NCBI RefSeq assembly: GCF_030733205.1
Contig: NZ_JASHJL010000028.1
Coordinates: 1-64,000, forward strand
Length of the DNA stretch: 64,000 bases
DNA from: Mameliella sp. MMSF_3455
GTDB taxonomy: Bacteria > Pseudomonadota > Alphaproteobacteria > Rhodobacterales > Rhodobacteraceae
Direction of reading: 5' to 3'
A program made the translations under genes and the position numbers. Shown here piece after piece: positions 34,133 to 42,978 of the stretch. The notes below the pieces were generated by a model, which was given only the letters and a program-made list of their open reading frames with translations, was not told the DNA's origin and did not search any database. Each line of letters begins with the position of its first letter. The stretch's first letter is position 1.

Positions 34133-34912
34133 TTATTCTTGCTGGCCCATGAACATCAGCAGGAACTGGAACATGTTCAGGAAGCTGATGTAGAGGCTGA
34201 GAGCGCCGTCAAACGCGGCCTTGTTCAGCCATTCCTGGTCACCATGCGCGGCGTGGGCGACGTAGGTGTTCTTGATTTCCTGCGTGTGCCAGGCGGTCAA
34301 GCCCGCGAAGATCAGCAGGCCAATGGCGGAAATCGCGTACATCATTGCCGGCGACTGCAGGAAGATGTTGACGATCATCGCCACGATCAGGCCAATCACG
34401 CCCATGATCAGGAACGCGCCCCAACCCGAGATGTCCTTTTTCGTGGTGTAGCCCCACAGGGACAGGCCGGCGAAGGCGATCGAGGTCACGAGGAAGGTCG
34501 AAGCGATCGAATAGGGCGTGTAGATCATGAAGACCGTGCCCAGCGAGATGCCCATGACCGCAGAGAAGGCAAAGAAGCCCAACTGGACCGCGGATGCCGA
34601 TCCGCGACGCATCAGGGCGCCCCAGCCGAAGAAGATGAACGCCAGCGGTGCGAACATGATCACCCACTTGAGCGGCGAGACATACAGCATGTAGCCGATG
34701 TCGGTCAGATACCGATCAGCGCCGATCTGGTAGGGCGTCTGCTGGGATGTCATCGACAGCCCCGAGATCGCCCAAGCCGCCAGCGCGGTGATCAGCAGAC
34801 CCACGGACATTGTGCCGTAGACCTTGTTCATGTGGGCGCGCAGCCCTTCGTCAATCTGGGCAGCGCGTGCGCCGGAGACGCCAGCTGCCCGGACTGTATC
34901 ATATTCTGCCAT
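34133..34912 (-). CDS. BAX inhibitor-1/YccA family membrane protein
   Basis: This is an integral membrane protein of 259 residues with about seven hydrophobic segments beginning near residue 35. It has the family C-terminal pattern TAWHTQEIKNTYVAHAAHGDQEWLNKAAFDGALSLYISFLNMFQFLLMFMG. Bacterial members are leak-type channels or FtsH-interacting proteins. I start at ATG 34912 (MAEYDTVRAAG) after GGAGGCTTAC; the longer frame to 34960 lacks a ribosome site. It ends at a strong terminator. Confidence 0.93.
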   Translation of the reverse strand: MAEYDTVRAAGVSGARAAQIDEGLRAHMNKVYGTMSVGLLITALAAWAISGLSMTSQQTPYQIGADRYLTDIGYMLYVSPLKWVIMFAPLAFIFFGWGALMRRGSASAVQLGFFAFSAVMGISLGTVFMIYTPYSIASTFLVTSIAFAGLSLWGYTTKKDISGWGAFLIMGVIGLIVAMIVNIFLQSPAMMYAISAIGLLIFAGLTAWHTQEIKNTYVAHAAHGDQEWLNKAAFDGALSLYISFLNMFQFLLMFMGQQE

Positions 34913-35040
34913 GTAAGCCTCCGATGTTGACATAGGTCCGGGGGCCCAAGGCCCCCGCACGTCACGTTAGATATTGGAGGAACGCGGGGGATTTTCAAGA
35001 ACTTCGGATCGGATTCGGGGCAATAAGATGCCCCGATTTG

Positions 35041-35238
35041 TCACCATTGGCTCTCGGACTCGATCCAATGGCCGGGCGCGTCCCATCGGGGCGCTTCCGG
35101 GGCGATTTTCCCCATGTCGGACAGTGAGACAAGCGAGCGATTCTGGCGGGCTCGGTGCCGGGCCGGATCAGCGGGCAGCGCCGAACCTTCGCGGCGGAAG
35201 AAAGCGTGGGGAAACAGGGCAGGCAGGGCGCGGATCAT
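35041..35238 (-). CDS. small basic protein with DUF1127-like C-terminal pattern
   Basis: The 65-residue product from ATG 35238 (AAGGA eight bases upstream) carries an Arg-rich middle (RHRARQNRSL), then SLSDMGKIAPEAPRWDAPGHW. The RPxWDxPxxW ending recalls DUF1127 small proteins, but the usual helix between ALxDxxLxDIG and the end is shorter here. It is divergent from a LysR-type gene with 125 bases between starts. It may be a functional small RNA-linked or regulatory protein, or a degraded copy. Assignment is tentative. Confidence 0.5.
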   Translation of the reverse strand: MIRALPALFPHAFFRREGSALPADPARHRARQNRSLVSLSDMGKIAPEAPRWDAPGHWIESESQW

Positions 35239-35363
35239 GGTGGCATCCTTCACGAGAAATGATTGAGGTGCGGGTTCGTATCTTCGTCGTTGATGAATGT
35301 GGCGATCCGTGTTTGATATTGGAAGTGAATGTATGTGACCTCTCTCATCACAAGGTCTGATGG

Positions 35364-36209
35364 ATGCGAAATCTTGACGTGACGACGCTGCGATCCTTCG
35401 TGGCGGTGGCCCAGGCCGGGGGCGTGACCCGCGCCGCGGGGTTCCTGAACCTGACGCAATCCGCCGTTTCGATGCAGATCAAGCGGTTGGAAGAAATGCT
35501 GGACCTGCAGCTGCTTGACCGGACGGGACGGGGGGTGACCCTGACCCCTGCGGGGGGGCAGTTGCTGGGCTACGCGGAAAAGATCGTGTCGCTGAATGAC
35601 GAGGCCTACACCCGGCTGACCGACCAGAGCTGGGAGGGCGAAATTCGCCTCGGCGTGCCGGCGGACATCGTCTACCCGGTGATTCCGCTGGTGCTGCAGC
35701 GCATGGCGCGCAGCTATCCACGGGTGAAGGTGCAGCTCGTCAGTTCGTTCACGCGCGTGCTGAAGTCGCAATTCGCCCGGGGCGAGATGGATGTGATCCT
35801 GACCACTGAAACCGGGCTCGAGGCCGGGGGAGAGACCCTGTTGGACGTGCCGGTCCGCTGGGTCGGGGCGCCGCAGGGGCAGGCCTGGCGCGACCGTCCG
35901 CTGCGGATCGCGATGGCGCGTACCTGCGTCTTTCGGGACGAGGCGATGCGGCGCCTGGACGTGGCGGACATTCCGTGGGAGCTGGCCGTGGATTCGGACA
36001 GCGAAACCACCATCGACGCGACCGTCAGTGCCGACCTGGCCATTACGGCGCGGCTGGAAGGGCACCTGGCGCCCTACCTGGCCTATGTCGATTGCCACAA
36101 CCTGCCGGACCTTGGGATGATGAAGGTCAACCTATACCAGGGCAGTGGGCAGGCGGCCTACACGCGGGCGCTTTGCGAGGACATCCGGCAGAGCATGGCG
36201 TCGCTCTAG
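35364..36209 (+). CDS. LysR family transcriptional regulator
   Basis: This LysR-type regulator of 281 residues has an N-terminal HTH (about 1-60; VTRAAGFLNLTQSAVSMQIKRLEE) and a type 2 periplasmic-binding-like effector domain (about 88-280). The ATG at 35364 is followed by MRNLDVTTLRSF. It is divergent from the small DUF1127-like gene, so that gene is the first candidate target. The downstream gene is convergent and unrelated. Effector and regulon cannot be read. Confidence 0.9.
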   Translation: MRNLDVTTLRSFVAVAQAGGVTRAAGFLNLTQSAVSMQIKRLEEMLDLQLLDRTGRGVTLTPAGGQLLGYAEKIVSLNDEAYTRLTDQSWEGEIRLGVPADIVYPVIPLVLQRMARSYPRVKVQLVSSFTRVLKSQFARGEMDVILTTETGLEAGGETLLDVPVRWVGAPQGQAWRDRPLRIAMARTCVFRDEAMRRLDVADIPWELAVDSDSETTIDATVSADLAITARLEGHLAPYLAYVDCHNLPDLGMMKVNLYQGSGQAAYTRALCEDIRQSMASL

Positions 36210-36212
36210 CGC

Positions 36213-36611
36213 TCAGACGCCGACGTCCGGGCCGTGGCACAGCATCGGGTCATCGTTCTGCTGGGCTTCGTACAGAACCGTGCTGGAGGGGTCGTTCTCG
36301 AACACGGCTCTCAGGCCCGAACCTTCCCGGAAGAAGCTCCAGCACTGGGGATCTGGGTTGTCTTCGTAGACAAAGCAGATCTGCCCGGCTTGTTCATACC
36401 AGAAGCCATCCTTGCATTTGCCATCCAGGAAGGACCACTGCACCTTGCGGTCGGGCAGGTATTTCTCGACTCCGTAGGCCTCTCCGTTGAGGCCGAAATA
36501 CAGCGTCTTTCCCGTGACATAGCTTTCGAAATCAGTGGCCGACATCGGCTCGGCCGCCAACGCGGGCAGAGCGGTCAGGCAGGTCAGGGCAATGGCGTAG
36601 ATCTGTTTCAT
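36213..36611 (-). CDS. secreted hypothetical protein with cysteine pairs
   Basis: This 132-residue protein has a signal peptide (residues 1-19, cleavage after Ala-Leu-Ala) and a mature domain with four cysteines (GKCKDGFW, GQICFVYED, PQCWSFF and MLCHG) likely forming two disulphides. The motif YVTGKTLYFGLNGEAYGVEKYLPDRKV resembles the start of a family of small periplasmic roseobacter proteins of unknown function. It converges on the LysR gene and is followed, in its own direction of travel, by nothing on the same strand until the DUF1127-like gene. Confidence 0.8.
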   Translation of the reverse strand: MKQIYAIALTCLTALPALAAEPMSATDFESYVTGKTLYFGLNGEAYGVEKYLPDRKVQWSFLDGKCKDGFWYEQAGQICFVYEDNPDPQCWSFFREGSGLRAVFENDPSSTVLYEAQQNDDPMLCHGPDVGV

Positions 36612-36666
36612 GTGCGCGAGCCTGCCAGAAACGCGGAATTATCGGAAGTCGGGTATTAATGAATGG

Positions 36667-37689
36667 TTAACCATGGGCGGGCTCGGGCCCGTGCCATTGC
36701 CGCGCGCGCCTGTCCATCACGCGCCGCCAGAGCGGGGGCACAAGGGCGATCACCGCCATGACCGGCAGGGAATGCGGCAGGATCGGCATCCTGCCCCGGT
36801 CGAGGTCGAGGCCCGGGTAGGGCCTGGCGGGATGTGCGTGATGATCGGAATGGCGGGGGGCGTTCAGCATCAGCGCCGATGAAAAGCTCTGCGGTGCGTT
36901 CCAGCTGTGCTGCGGCCCGACCGGTTCGTATTTCCCGGGGGCGACTTCGCGCCGCCAGAGGCCATAATGCTGGACATAGTCGCTGAGCAGAAGTTGCGCC
37001 TGGGCGTAGGCGGCGATCGCCAGCAGCGCCAGACAGCCACCGGCCCCGCCGACAAGGGCGGCCACGATCAGGGAGGCCACCGCACCACCGAGATGACCAA
37101 AATAGGGGTGCCATCCGCGCCCTTGTCGCAGCCGCGATTCGGCACGTAAACCTTCGCGAAAGCCGCCGATCCAGGCGCGCGGCGCAAAGGCGTAGAAACT
37201 CTCTCCGGGCCGCGCAGTGTTCGGATCGCGCGGCGTGGCGGCGTGGACATGGTGGACCCGCACATGGGCCGAGGCGTGGTGCCCGAAGAGGAAGGAGGCG
37301 TAGACCGCCGTACCCAAGCGCCGCAGGCCGCGTGACGGGCGGTGGATCAACTCATGCGCATTGGCGTTTCCGACTTGGCCGATGAACAGGGAGAGTGACA
37401 GGTATATCAGTGCCTTGTCGACCGTTGTTGCGGCAGAGTGCGTCAGGGCCCAGATGCCGCCGTAGAGCAGGGGGAAATGCGCAATCGCCAAAAGCGCGGA
37501 CAGCCCGTGTCCGGCGGGAAACTCCTGCCCCGGATGGTCGGGGGCGACCAGTGCCGACAGCCTGTCCATCGCGAAGGTGAAGACCGTGATGTAGACCAGT
37601 GCCAGCGCCGGGAACGGGCCGCCCGCCGCCAGCGCAAGCGCCAGCAGCGTCACCATGCCAAGGGTTGCCAGTGTGAAACGCCGCATCAC
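36667..37689 (-). CDS. AlkB-type membrane fatty acid desaturase/hydroxylase (alkane 1-monooxygenase-like)
   Basis: This integral-membrane di-iron enzyme has 340 residues with several hydrophobic segments and the histidine boxes of AlkB-like hydroxylases: HELIH (112-116), HHASAHVRVHHVHA (137-150) and RHSDHHAH near residue 280. The third box lacks an NxYxxHG box variant typical only of medium-chain AlkB, so the substrate could be an alkane, fatty acid derivative or another hydrocarbon. Electron partners (rubredoxin) are not adjacent. Start ATG 37689 or 37686. It faces the fused NuoE/F gene divergently. Confidence 0.88.
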   Translation of the reverse strand: MMRRFTLATLGMVTLLALALAAGGPFPALALVYITVFTFAMDRLSALVAPDHPGQEFPAGHGLSALLAIAHFPLLYGGIWALTHSAATTVDKALIYLSLSLFIGQVGNANAHELIHRPSRGLRRLGTAVYASFLFGHHASAHVRVHHVHAATPRDPNTARPGESFYAFAPRAWIGGFREGLRAESRLRQGRGWHPYFGHLGGAVASLIVAALVGGAGGCLALLAIAAYAQAQLLLSDYVQHYGLWRREVAPGKYEPVGPQHSWNAPQSFSSALMLNAPRHSDHHAHPARPYPGLDLDRGRMPILPHSLPVMAVIALVPPLWRRVMDRRARQWHGPEPAHG

Positions 37690-37850
37690 CGCTCCAATAC
37701 GATCCGAGATTTAACATATCGGAACATTCCGTTCCCCGTTCGGCGAATCCGAGGGAATTTCTGGGCGCTCGCCTGCCCAATTCGGTCGTTTTTCACCCCT
37801 TTCCCGGAGGCGTTCGGCGTTAGGGTCTGCCGGAACGAATGGAGGCACGC

Positions 37851-39536
37851 ATGGCACTCGACGAACGCAAGGGCGTCTGGAAATCGGGCAAGGGCAAGGG
37901 GCGCCACACGCCGAAGGGCCGCCAGGTCGACGACACGGCCCTGGCCGAGGTGAAGGCGCTTCTGGGCGATCGCCCGCGCTACCGTGACCTGCTGATCGAG
38001 TTCCTCCACCTGATCCAGGATGACTTCGGCCATCTTTCGGCTGCTCATCTGCGCGCCCTGGCCGAGGAAATGCGGCTCAGCATGGCCGAGGTCTACGAAG
38101 TGGCCAGTTTCTATGCCCATTTCGACATCGTGAAGGAGGGCGACACGCCGCCGCCCGCGTTGACCATCCGGGTCTGCGATTCGCTGTCCTGCGAGCTGGC
38201 GGGGGCCGATCAACTGCGCGCCGCGCTGGAAGAGGGGATGGACCCCGCAAAGGTCCGCGTGTTGCGCGCGCCCTGCATGGGGCGCTGCGACACGGCGCCG
38301 GTGCTGGAACTGGGGCACAACCACATCGATCACGCCGACCTGGACAAGGTCAATGTCGCGATCGAGGCGGGCGATACCCATGCGCATGTTCCAGAATATC
38401 AAGGTCTTGCAGCCTATACCTCAGGTGGCGGCTATGCCCGTCTGAAGGATTTGCGCCAGGGCGGAAACTGGGAGGAGGTGCAGGAAACGGTCCTCTCTTC
38501 CGGCCTGCGGGGCCTTGGCGGTGCGGGGTTCCCGTCCGGTCGCAAGTGGGGCTTCGTTCGGGGAAATCCCGGCCCGCGTTACCTTGCCGTCAACGGGGAC
38601 GAGGGTGAACCGGGTACCTTCAAAGATCGCTTTTACCTCGAACGGGAACCTCATGTTTTCCTTGAGGGAATGCTGATCGCAGCCTGGGCCGTGGAGGCGG
38701 ATCGCTGCTTTGTCTACATGCGCGACGAATACCCCGCCGTGCTGGAAATCCTGCGCCGCGAGATCGCCGCTCTGGAAGCGGAGGGCATCGTCGAACCCGG
38801 CTATATCGACCTGCGCCGTGGCGCGGGCGCCTATATCTGTGGCGAAGAAAGTGCGATGATCGAGTCCATCGAAGGCAAACGCGGGCTGCCGCGTCACCGT
38901 CCGCCCTATGTCGCGCAGGTCGGGATCTTTGACCGTCCCACGCTGGTGCACAACGTCGAGACGCTCTACTGGGTCGCGAAGATCTGCCGGGAAGGCCCTG
39001 AAATCCTTTCCGGAATCGAAAAGAACGGTCGCAGGGGGCTGCGCTCTTACTCGGTCTCTGGCCGGGTGTCGAAACCGGGCGTCTACCTTCTGCCTGCCGG
39101 GTCGACCATCCTTGACGTGATCGAAGCCGCGGGCGGCATGGCCGAGGGGCATGTCTTGAAGGCCTATCAACCCGGTGGGCCGTCCTCTGGACTGTTGCCG
39201 GCCTCGATGAGCGATGTGCCGCTGGACTTTGACACGTTGCAGCCGCATGACTCCTTCATCGGGTCCGCTGCCGTTGTCGTGCTGTCGGATCAGGACAGCG
39301 CCCGCGATGCTGCGTTGAACATGTTGCGGTTCTTCGAGGATGAAAGCTGTGGCCAGTGCACGCCTTGCCGGGTCGGCTGCGAGAAGGCGGTCAAACTGAT
39401 GAGCGCGGAAAGCTGGAACACGGACCTGCTCGAGGAATTGTGCCAGGCGATGGGCGATGCCTCGATCTGCGGTCTGGGACAGGCGGCGCCGAACCCGATC
39501 CGCCTGACGATCAAGCATTTCCCGGACGAGGTCTGA
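37851..39536 (+). CDS. fused NuoE/NuoF-like NADH-module subunit (formate dehydrogenase beta-like)
   Basis: This 561-residue protein joins a NuoE/HoxE-like thioredoxin domain with a 2Fe-2S site (residues about 1-160; cysteines in DSLSCELAG and CMGRCDTAP) to a NuoF-like part. The NuoF part has the FMN/NADH loops GLRGLGGAGFPSGRKW and GDEGEPGTFKDR and the N3-type 4Fe-4S motif ESCGQCTPCRVGC. It resembles the diaphorase subunit of NAD-dependent formate dehydrogenases. Start ATG 37851 is preceded by GGAGG; an ATG 12 bases earlier is less likely. It is followed by a terminator and then ftsY, so no molybdenum subunit lies downstream. Confidence 0.9.
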   Translation: MALDERKGVWKSGKGKGRHTPKGRQVDDTALAEVKALLGDRPRYRDLLIEFLHLIQDDFGHLSAAHLRALAEEMRLSMAEVYEVASFYAHFDIVKEGDTPPPALTIRVCDSLSCELAGADQLRAALEEGMDPAKVRVLRAPCMGRCDTAPVLELGHNHIDHADLDKVNVAIEAGDTHAHVPEYQGLAAYTSGGGYARLKDLRQGGNWEEVQETVLSSGLRGLGGAGFPSGRKWGFVRGNPGPRYLAVNGDEGEPGTFKDRFYLEREPHVFLEGMLIAAWAVEADRCFVYMRDEYPAVLEILRREIAALEAEGIVEPGYIDLRRGAGAYICGEESAMIESIEGKRGLPRHRPPYVAQVGIFDRPTLVHNVETLYWVAKICREGPEILSGIEKNGRRGLRSYSVSGRVSKPGVYLLPAGSTILDVIEAAGGMAEGHVLKAYQPGGPSSGLLPASMSDVPLDFDTLQPHDSFIGSAAVVVLSDQDSARDAALNMLRFFEDESCGQCTPCRVGCEKAVKLMSAESWNTDLLEELCQAMGDASICGLGQAAPNPIRLTIKHFPDEV

Positions 39537-39563
39537 AGTCCGGTACATCGGGATCCTGCTAGC

Positions 39564-39597
39564 AAAAACCGTCCACAGCTGCCTGTGGACGGTTTTT
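39564..39597 (+). terminator. Rho-independent terminator of the NuoE/F-like gene
   Basis: AAAACCGTCCACAG, a CTGC loop and CTGTGGACGGTTTTT form a long, perfect hairpin followed by a T run, 28 bases after the stop codon at 39536. Confidence 0.9.
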
Positions 39598-39724
39598 CGA
39601 TCGGCTTGGGGCAAGAAGCCAGCGGTCCCTGGTCGACACGGGGGCTCAGGTCGCTGTGAATGCGACCTTTCATTGCGCGCGCAGGCGTATTAGGTGAAGA
39701 CAACTCAAGCATCAGGCGCGGCCC

Positions 39725-40843
39725 ATGTCCTTTTTCGGCAAGCTCAAGAACAAGTTGTTCAAGTCCTCCTCCAAGCTGGACGAGGGGTTGGACGCGATTG
39801 TCCAGGACGGCGATGAGGAAGACGTCGCCGAGGCGCCTGCGCCAAAGGCAGAAACGACAGAGCCAGAACCCCAGGCCCCGGCGCCGAAACCCGCGCCGAT
39901 CGATCCGGTGCCAGTCCCCGAACCCGAAGCCCCGGCCGAGGCAAAGCCCTCCGGCGGTTTGCTGGGGCGGATCATGGGGCGATCGCAGGGCGAGGGCGCG
40001 GTTGCGCGCCGGGTGCTGGACGACGAGATGCTGGAGCAGCTCGAAGAGCTGCTGATCGCCTCGGACATGGGCGTGGACACGGCGCTGCGCGTGACCTCGA
40101 ACATTGCCGAGGGTCGGTTCGGCAAACGCTTGTCCTCGCTGGAGATCAAGCAGGCACTGGCGTCGGAGATCGCCCGCGTGATGGAGCCGGTGGCGCGCCC
40201 GCTGCCGCTCTATCCGAAAAAGCCGCAGGTGGTGCTGGTCGTCGGCGTCAACGGATCGGGCAAGACCACGACCATCGGAAAGCTGGCCAGCCAATTCAAA
40301 GCCGCGGGCAAGCAGGTGGTGATCGCGGCGGGCGATACCTTTCGGGCCGCCGCCGTCGAGCAATTGCAGGTCTGGGGTGAACGCGCCAACGTGCCCGTGT
40401 TGACCGCGCCCGAGGGCAGCGATCCGGCCAGCCTGGCATTCGATGCCATGACCAAGGCCCAGGCCGAAGGCGCGGACCTCTTGATGATCGACACCGCTGG
40501 TCGGCTGCAAAATCGCCAGGACCTGATGGAGGAACTGGCCAAGATCGTCCGGGTGATCCGCAAGAAGGACCCGGATGCGCCGCACAACACGTTGCTGGTG
40601 CTGGATGCGACGACGGGCCAGAACGCGCTCAGCCAGGTCGAGACCTTCCGCAAGCTGGCCGATGTGTCCGGCCTCGTCATGACCAAGCTGGACGGCACCG
40701 CCAAGGGCGGCGTTCTGGTTGCGCTGGCGGACAAGTTCGGCCTGCCGATCCATGCCATCGGCGTGGGCGAGCAGATCGACGATCTTGCCCCCTTCGACCC
40801 CGAGGAATTCGCCGCAGCGCTGACCGGCCTCGACACGGAATGA
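39725..40843 (+). CDS. ftsY: signal recognition particle receptor FtsY
   Basis: FtsY is the membrane-associated GTPase that docks SRP-bound ribosomes. The 372-residue product begins with an acidic/proline-rich A domain (about residues 18-85, including PAPKAETTEPEPQAPAPK) as is usual. The NG domain follows: G1 VNGSGKTTTIGKL, ADTFRAAA, G3 DTAGRLQN and G4 TKLDGTAKGG. It is followed after five bases by a convergent MgtC-like gene. Length and motifs are standard for alphaproteobacteria. Confidence 0.97.
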   Translation: MSFFGKLKNKLFKSSSKLDEGLDAIVQDGDEEDVAEAPAPKAETTEPEPQAPAPKPAPIDPVPVPEPEAPAEAKPSGGLLGRIMGRSQGEGAVARRVLDDEMLEQLEELLIASDMGVDTALRVTSNIAEGRFGKRLSSLEIKQALASEIARVMEPVARPLPLYPKKPQVVLVVGVNGSGKTTTIGKLASQFKAAGKQVVIAAGDTFRAAAVEQLQVWGERANVPVLTAPEGSDPASLAFDAMTKAQAEGADLLMIDTAGRLQNRQDLMEELAKIVRVIRKKDPDAPHNTLLVLDATTGQNALSQVETFRKLADVSGLVMTKLDGTAKGGVLVALADKFGLPIHAIGVGEQIDDLAPFDPEEFAAALTGLDTE

Positions 40844-40848
40844 GCGGC

Positions 40849-41331
40849 CTAGCGGCCGTGGGCGATGTCCTCGATCCATTTCAGAAGCGCAAGCACAATG
40901 ACCACCATCGCCGTGGCCATCGCCGCAAGGATCAGTCGCCCCGCACCGCAGCCCAGGCCCACGGCGCCCGCCAGCCACAGCGACGCCCCGGTGGTGATGT
41001 TGTGAACCTTTTCCGCCGAGCGAAAGATCACGCCCGCCGCCAGAAAGGCAACGCCTGCCGTCACCGCCTCGATCATGCGCAGGGGGTCGTTACGTTGTTC
41101 ACCGGCGCCACCAAAGTCCAGCGCGCTCAGCTCGCGCCCGATCAGGACAAAGAGGCAGGCGGCCACGGCCACCAGGATATGCGTGCGCAGGCCGGCCGGT
41201 TTGTGGCGCCATTCCCGCTCAAATCCAATGGCGGCGCCAAGCACCAGGGCGCCGCAGAGCCGCACAAAGGCGGACCAGGCGGGAACAACGGCAAAGTCGC
41301 CGTAGAATTCGGATGTCAGGCTTTCGAACAT
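40849..41331 (-). CDS. MgtC/SapB family membrane protein
   Basis: This 160-residue membrane protein has four to five hydrophobic segments and the MgtC family core: RLCGALVLGAAIGFEREW with the conserved RE, LRTHILVAV, AAGVIFRSA and ITTGASLWLAGAVGLGCGAG. The MgtC family is linked to magnesium limitation and regulation of the F-type ATPase; here the C-terminal soluble domain of Salmonella MgtC is absent, which fits the short form. I chose ATG 41331 (MFESLTSEF) after GAGGACC. Confidence 0.92.
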   Translation of the reverse strand: MFESLTSEFYGDFAVVPAWSAFVRLCGALVLGAAIGFEREWRHKPAGLRTHILVAVAACLFVLIGRELSALDFGGAGEQRNDPLRMIEAVTAGVAFLAAGVIFRSAEKVHNITTGASLWLAGAVGLGCGAGRLILAAMATAMVVIVLALLKWIEDIAHGR

Positions 41332-41402
41332 GCGGTCCTCTTTAGGTTCAACGTAACACCAACGCACAACAGGGGCGATGGTGTCCGCGCGGAGGGCCGT
41401 GG

Positions 41403-42305
41403 GTGAGCGATTGGCTGATCTCGCTGGAGGGCACGGAGGCCGGCCACCGGGCGGCGCTGATGCTGGCGCTGACCGCAGCCCTTTTGCACGCGGTCTTCGG
41501 CGCCCTGCAGAAAGGGCGGCACGACCCCTGGGTGTCTCGTGCGGCGATCGACGGATGGCTGGTGGTGCTCAGCTTTCCGATGCTGTTCCTCGTGCCCTGG
41601 CCCGAGCCGCACATGTGGCCGCTCTTTGCCGGGGTCATGGTGATCCATCTTGCCTACAAGCTGTTGCAGGCGATGGCCTTTACCCGCGGCGCCTACACGG
41701 TTGTCTACCCGGTCGTGCGCGGCACGGGCCCGCTTTTCACGGTGATCGGTGCCTGGCTGATCTTTGGCGAGAGCTTTACCGGCGTTCAGTGGCTGGGCCT
41801 CGGCGTTCTGCTGGCCGGGATCTTCGGCCTCGCGGTCTACAACTTCATCTTTCTCGAAACCGCGCGCGAGACGCTGGGCCCGGCCTTGGCCTATGCCCTG
41901 GCAACGGGTTTGTTCGTTGCGCTCTACACCACCTATGATGCCTACGGCATCCGCGCCACCGCCGATCCCTTTACCTTCCTCGCCTGGTTCTTTTTCCTGT
42001 CGTCACTGGATTTCCCGATCCTGCTGTGCCTCACCCCCATGCGGCACCGGGTGTCAGGTTTTCCCCTGCGGCCTCTCATGCTGCGCGGGCTGGCGGGGGC
42101 ACTGGTGGCCTATGGCTCTTTCGGGTCGGTCATGATGGCCACGCGCCTGGACAAGGTGGGAGAGGCGGCGGTGCTGCGCGAAACCTCGACCGTCTTTGCC
42201 GCCTTCATCGGCTGGCTGGTCCTGCGCGAGACGGTGGGACCGCGCCGCATCGCACTCATGGTCCTGATCGCGGCGGGGGCGGTGATCGTTGAGCTTGGCG
42301 GCTGA
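41403..42305 (+). CDS. EamA/DMT family transporter
   Basis: This is a drug/metabolite-transporter-superfamily protein of 300 residues with about ten hydrophobic segments in two EamA repeats (about residues 20-145 and 160-295). Each half has the typical pattern GFGSVMMATRL...EAAVLRETSTVFAAFIGWLVLRE in the second repeat. It starts with GTG at 41403. It is followed 31 bases later by yciB. Substrate unknown; metabolite export is typical. Confidence 0.87.
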   Translation: MSDWLISLEGTEAGHRAALMLALTAALLHAVFGALQKGRHDPWVSRAAIDGWLVVLSFPMLFLVPWPEPHMWPLFAGVMVIHLAYKLLQAMAFTRGAYTVVYPVVRGTGPLFTVIGAWLIFGESFTGVQWLGLGVLLAGIFGLAVYNFIFLETARETLGPALAYALATGLFVALYTTYDAYGIRATADPFTFLAWFFFLSSLDFPILLCLTPMRHRVSGFPLRPLMLRGLAGALVAYGSFGSVMMATRLDKVGEAAVLRETSTVFAAFIGWLVLRETVGPRRIALMVLIAAGAVIVELGG

Positions 42306-42336
42306 AAGGCCTATGTGCCCTGCAAAGGAGTGATGC

Positions 42337-42966
42337 ATGTCCGACTCGCCCGCCGATGCGCGCAAAGTGAACCCGACGCTGAAGTCGATCCTGGAACTCG
42401 GGCCGGTGATCGGCTTCCTTGTGGCCTATTTCTGGTTCAAGGACGACGTCTTTACCGTCGGGGGGCAGGAGTACGGCGCATTCATCGCGGTGACCGCCGT
42501 CTTTGTCCCGGTCTTCCTGGTGTCGATGGGCGTGGTCTGGTGGCTGACGGGCAGGATCAGCCGGATGCAGGTCTTTACCGCCGTTGTCCTGATCGTCATG
42601 GGCGCGCTGACCGTCTGGTTCAACGATGACCGTTTCGTCAAGTTGAAGCCGACGCTGATCTACGGGGCCTTCGGGGCGATCCTTGGCGTCGGACTCCTGT
42701 TCGGGCAATCCTACCTTCGCTACGTCATGGAGGAACTGACCCCTTTGCAGGACGAGGGCTGGATGCTGCTGACGAAACGCGCAACCCTCTTTTTCGTGGG
42801 CATGGCCGTGCTGAACGTCGTCATCTGGCAGCTTTTGTCGGAACAGGTCTTCGTGGTCTGGGACACGGTGGGGCAACTCGCGGCAACCTTCGCCTTCTTC
42901 ATGGGGCAGGTCGGGTTATTCTCCCGCTATGCGGTGGAACAGGACGAGGAGACACCCGCCGAATAA
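42337..42966 (+). CDS. yciB: inner-membrane-spanning protein YciB (septation protein A)
   Basis: This 209-residue protein matches the YciB/IspZ family. It has KSILELGPVIGFLVAYF (about residues 10-26), the conserved RISRMQVFTAVVLIVMGALTVWFND, KLKPTLIYGAFG and C-terminal RATLFFVGMAVLNVVIW, with six hydrophobic segments. YciB affects cell envelope and septum formation. It is preceded by the DMT transporter on the same strand and converges on the Lrp-type regulator gene. Confidence 0.94.
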   Translation: MSDSPADARKVNPTLKSILELGPVIGFLVAYFWFKDDVFTVGGQEYGAFIAVTAVFVPVFLVSMGVVWWLTGRISRMQVFTAVVLIVMGALTVWFNDDRFVKLKPTLIYGAFGAILGVGLLFGQSYLRYVMEELTPLQDEGWMLLTKRATLFFVGMAVLNVVIWQLLSEQVFVVWDTVGQLAATFAFFMGQVGLFSRYAVEQDEETPAE

Positions 42967-42978
42967 GGCGGGCCGGGG

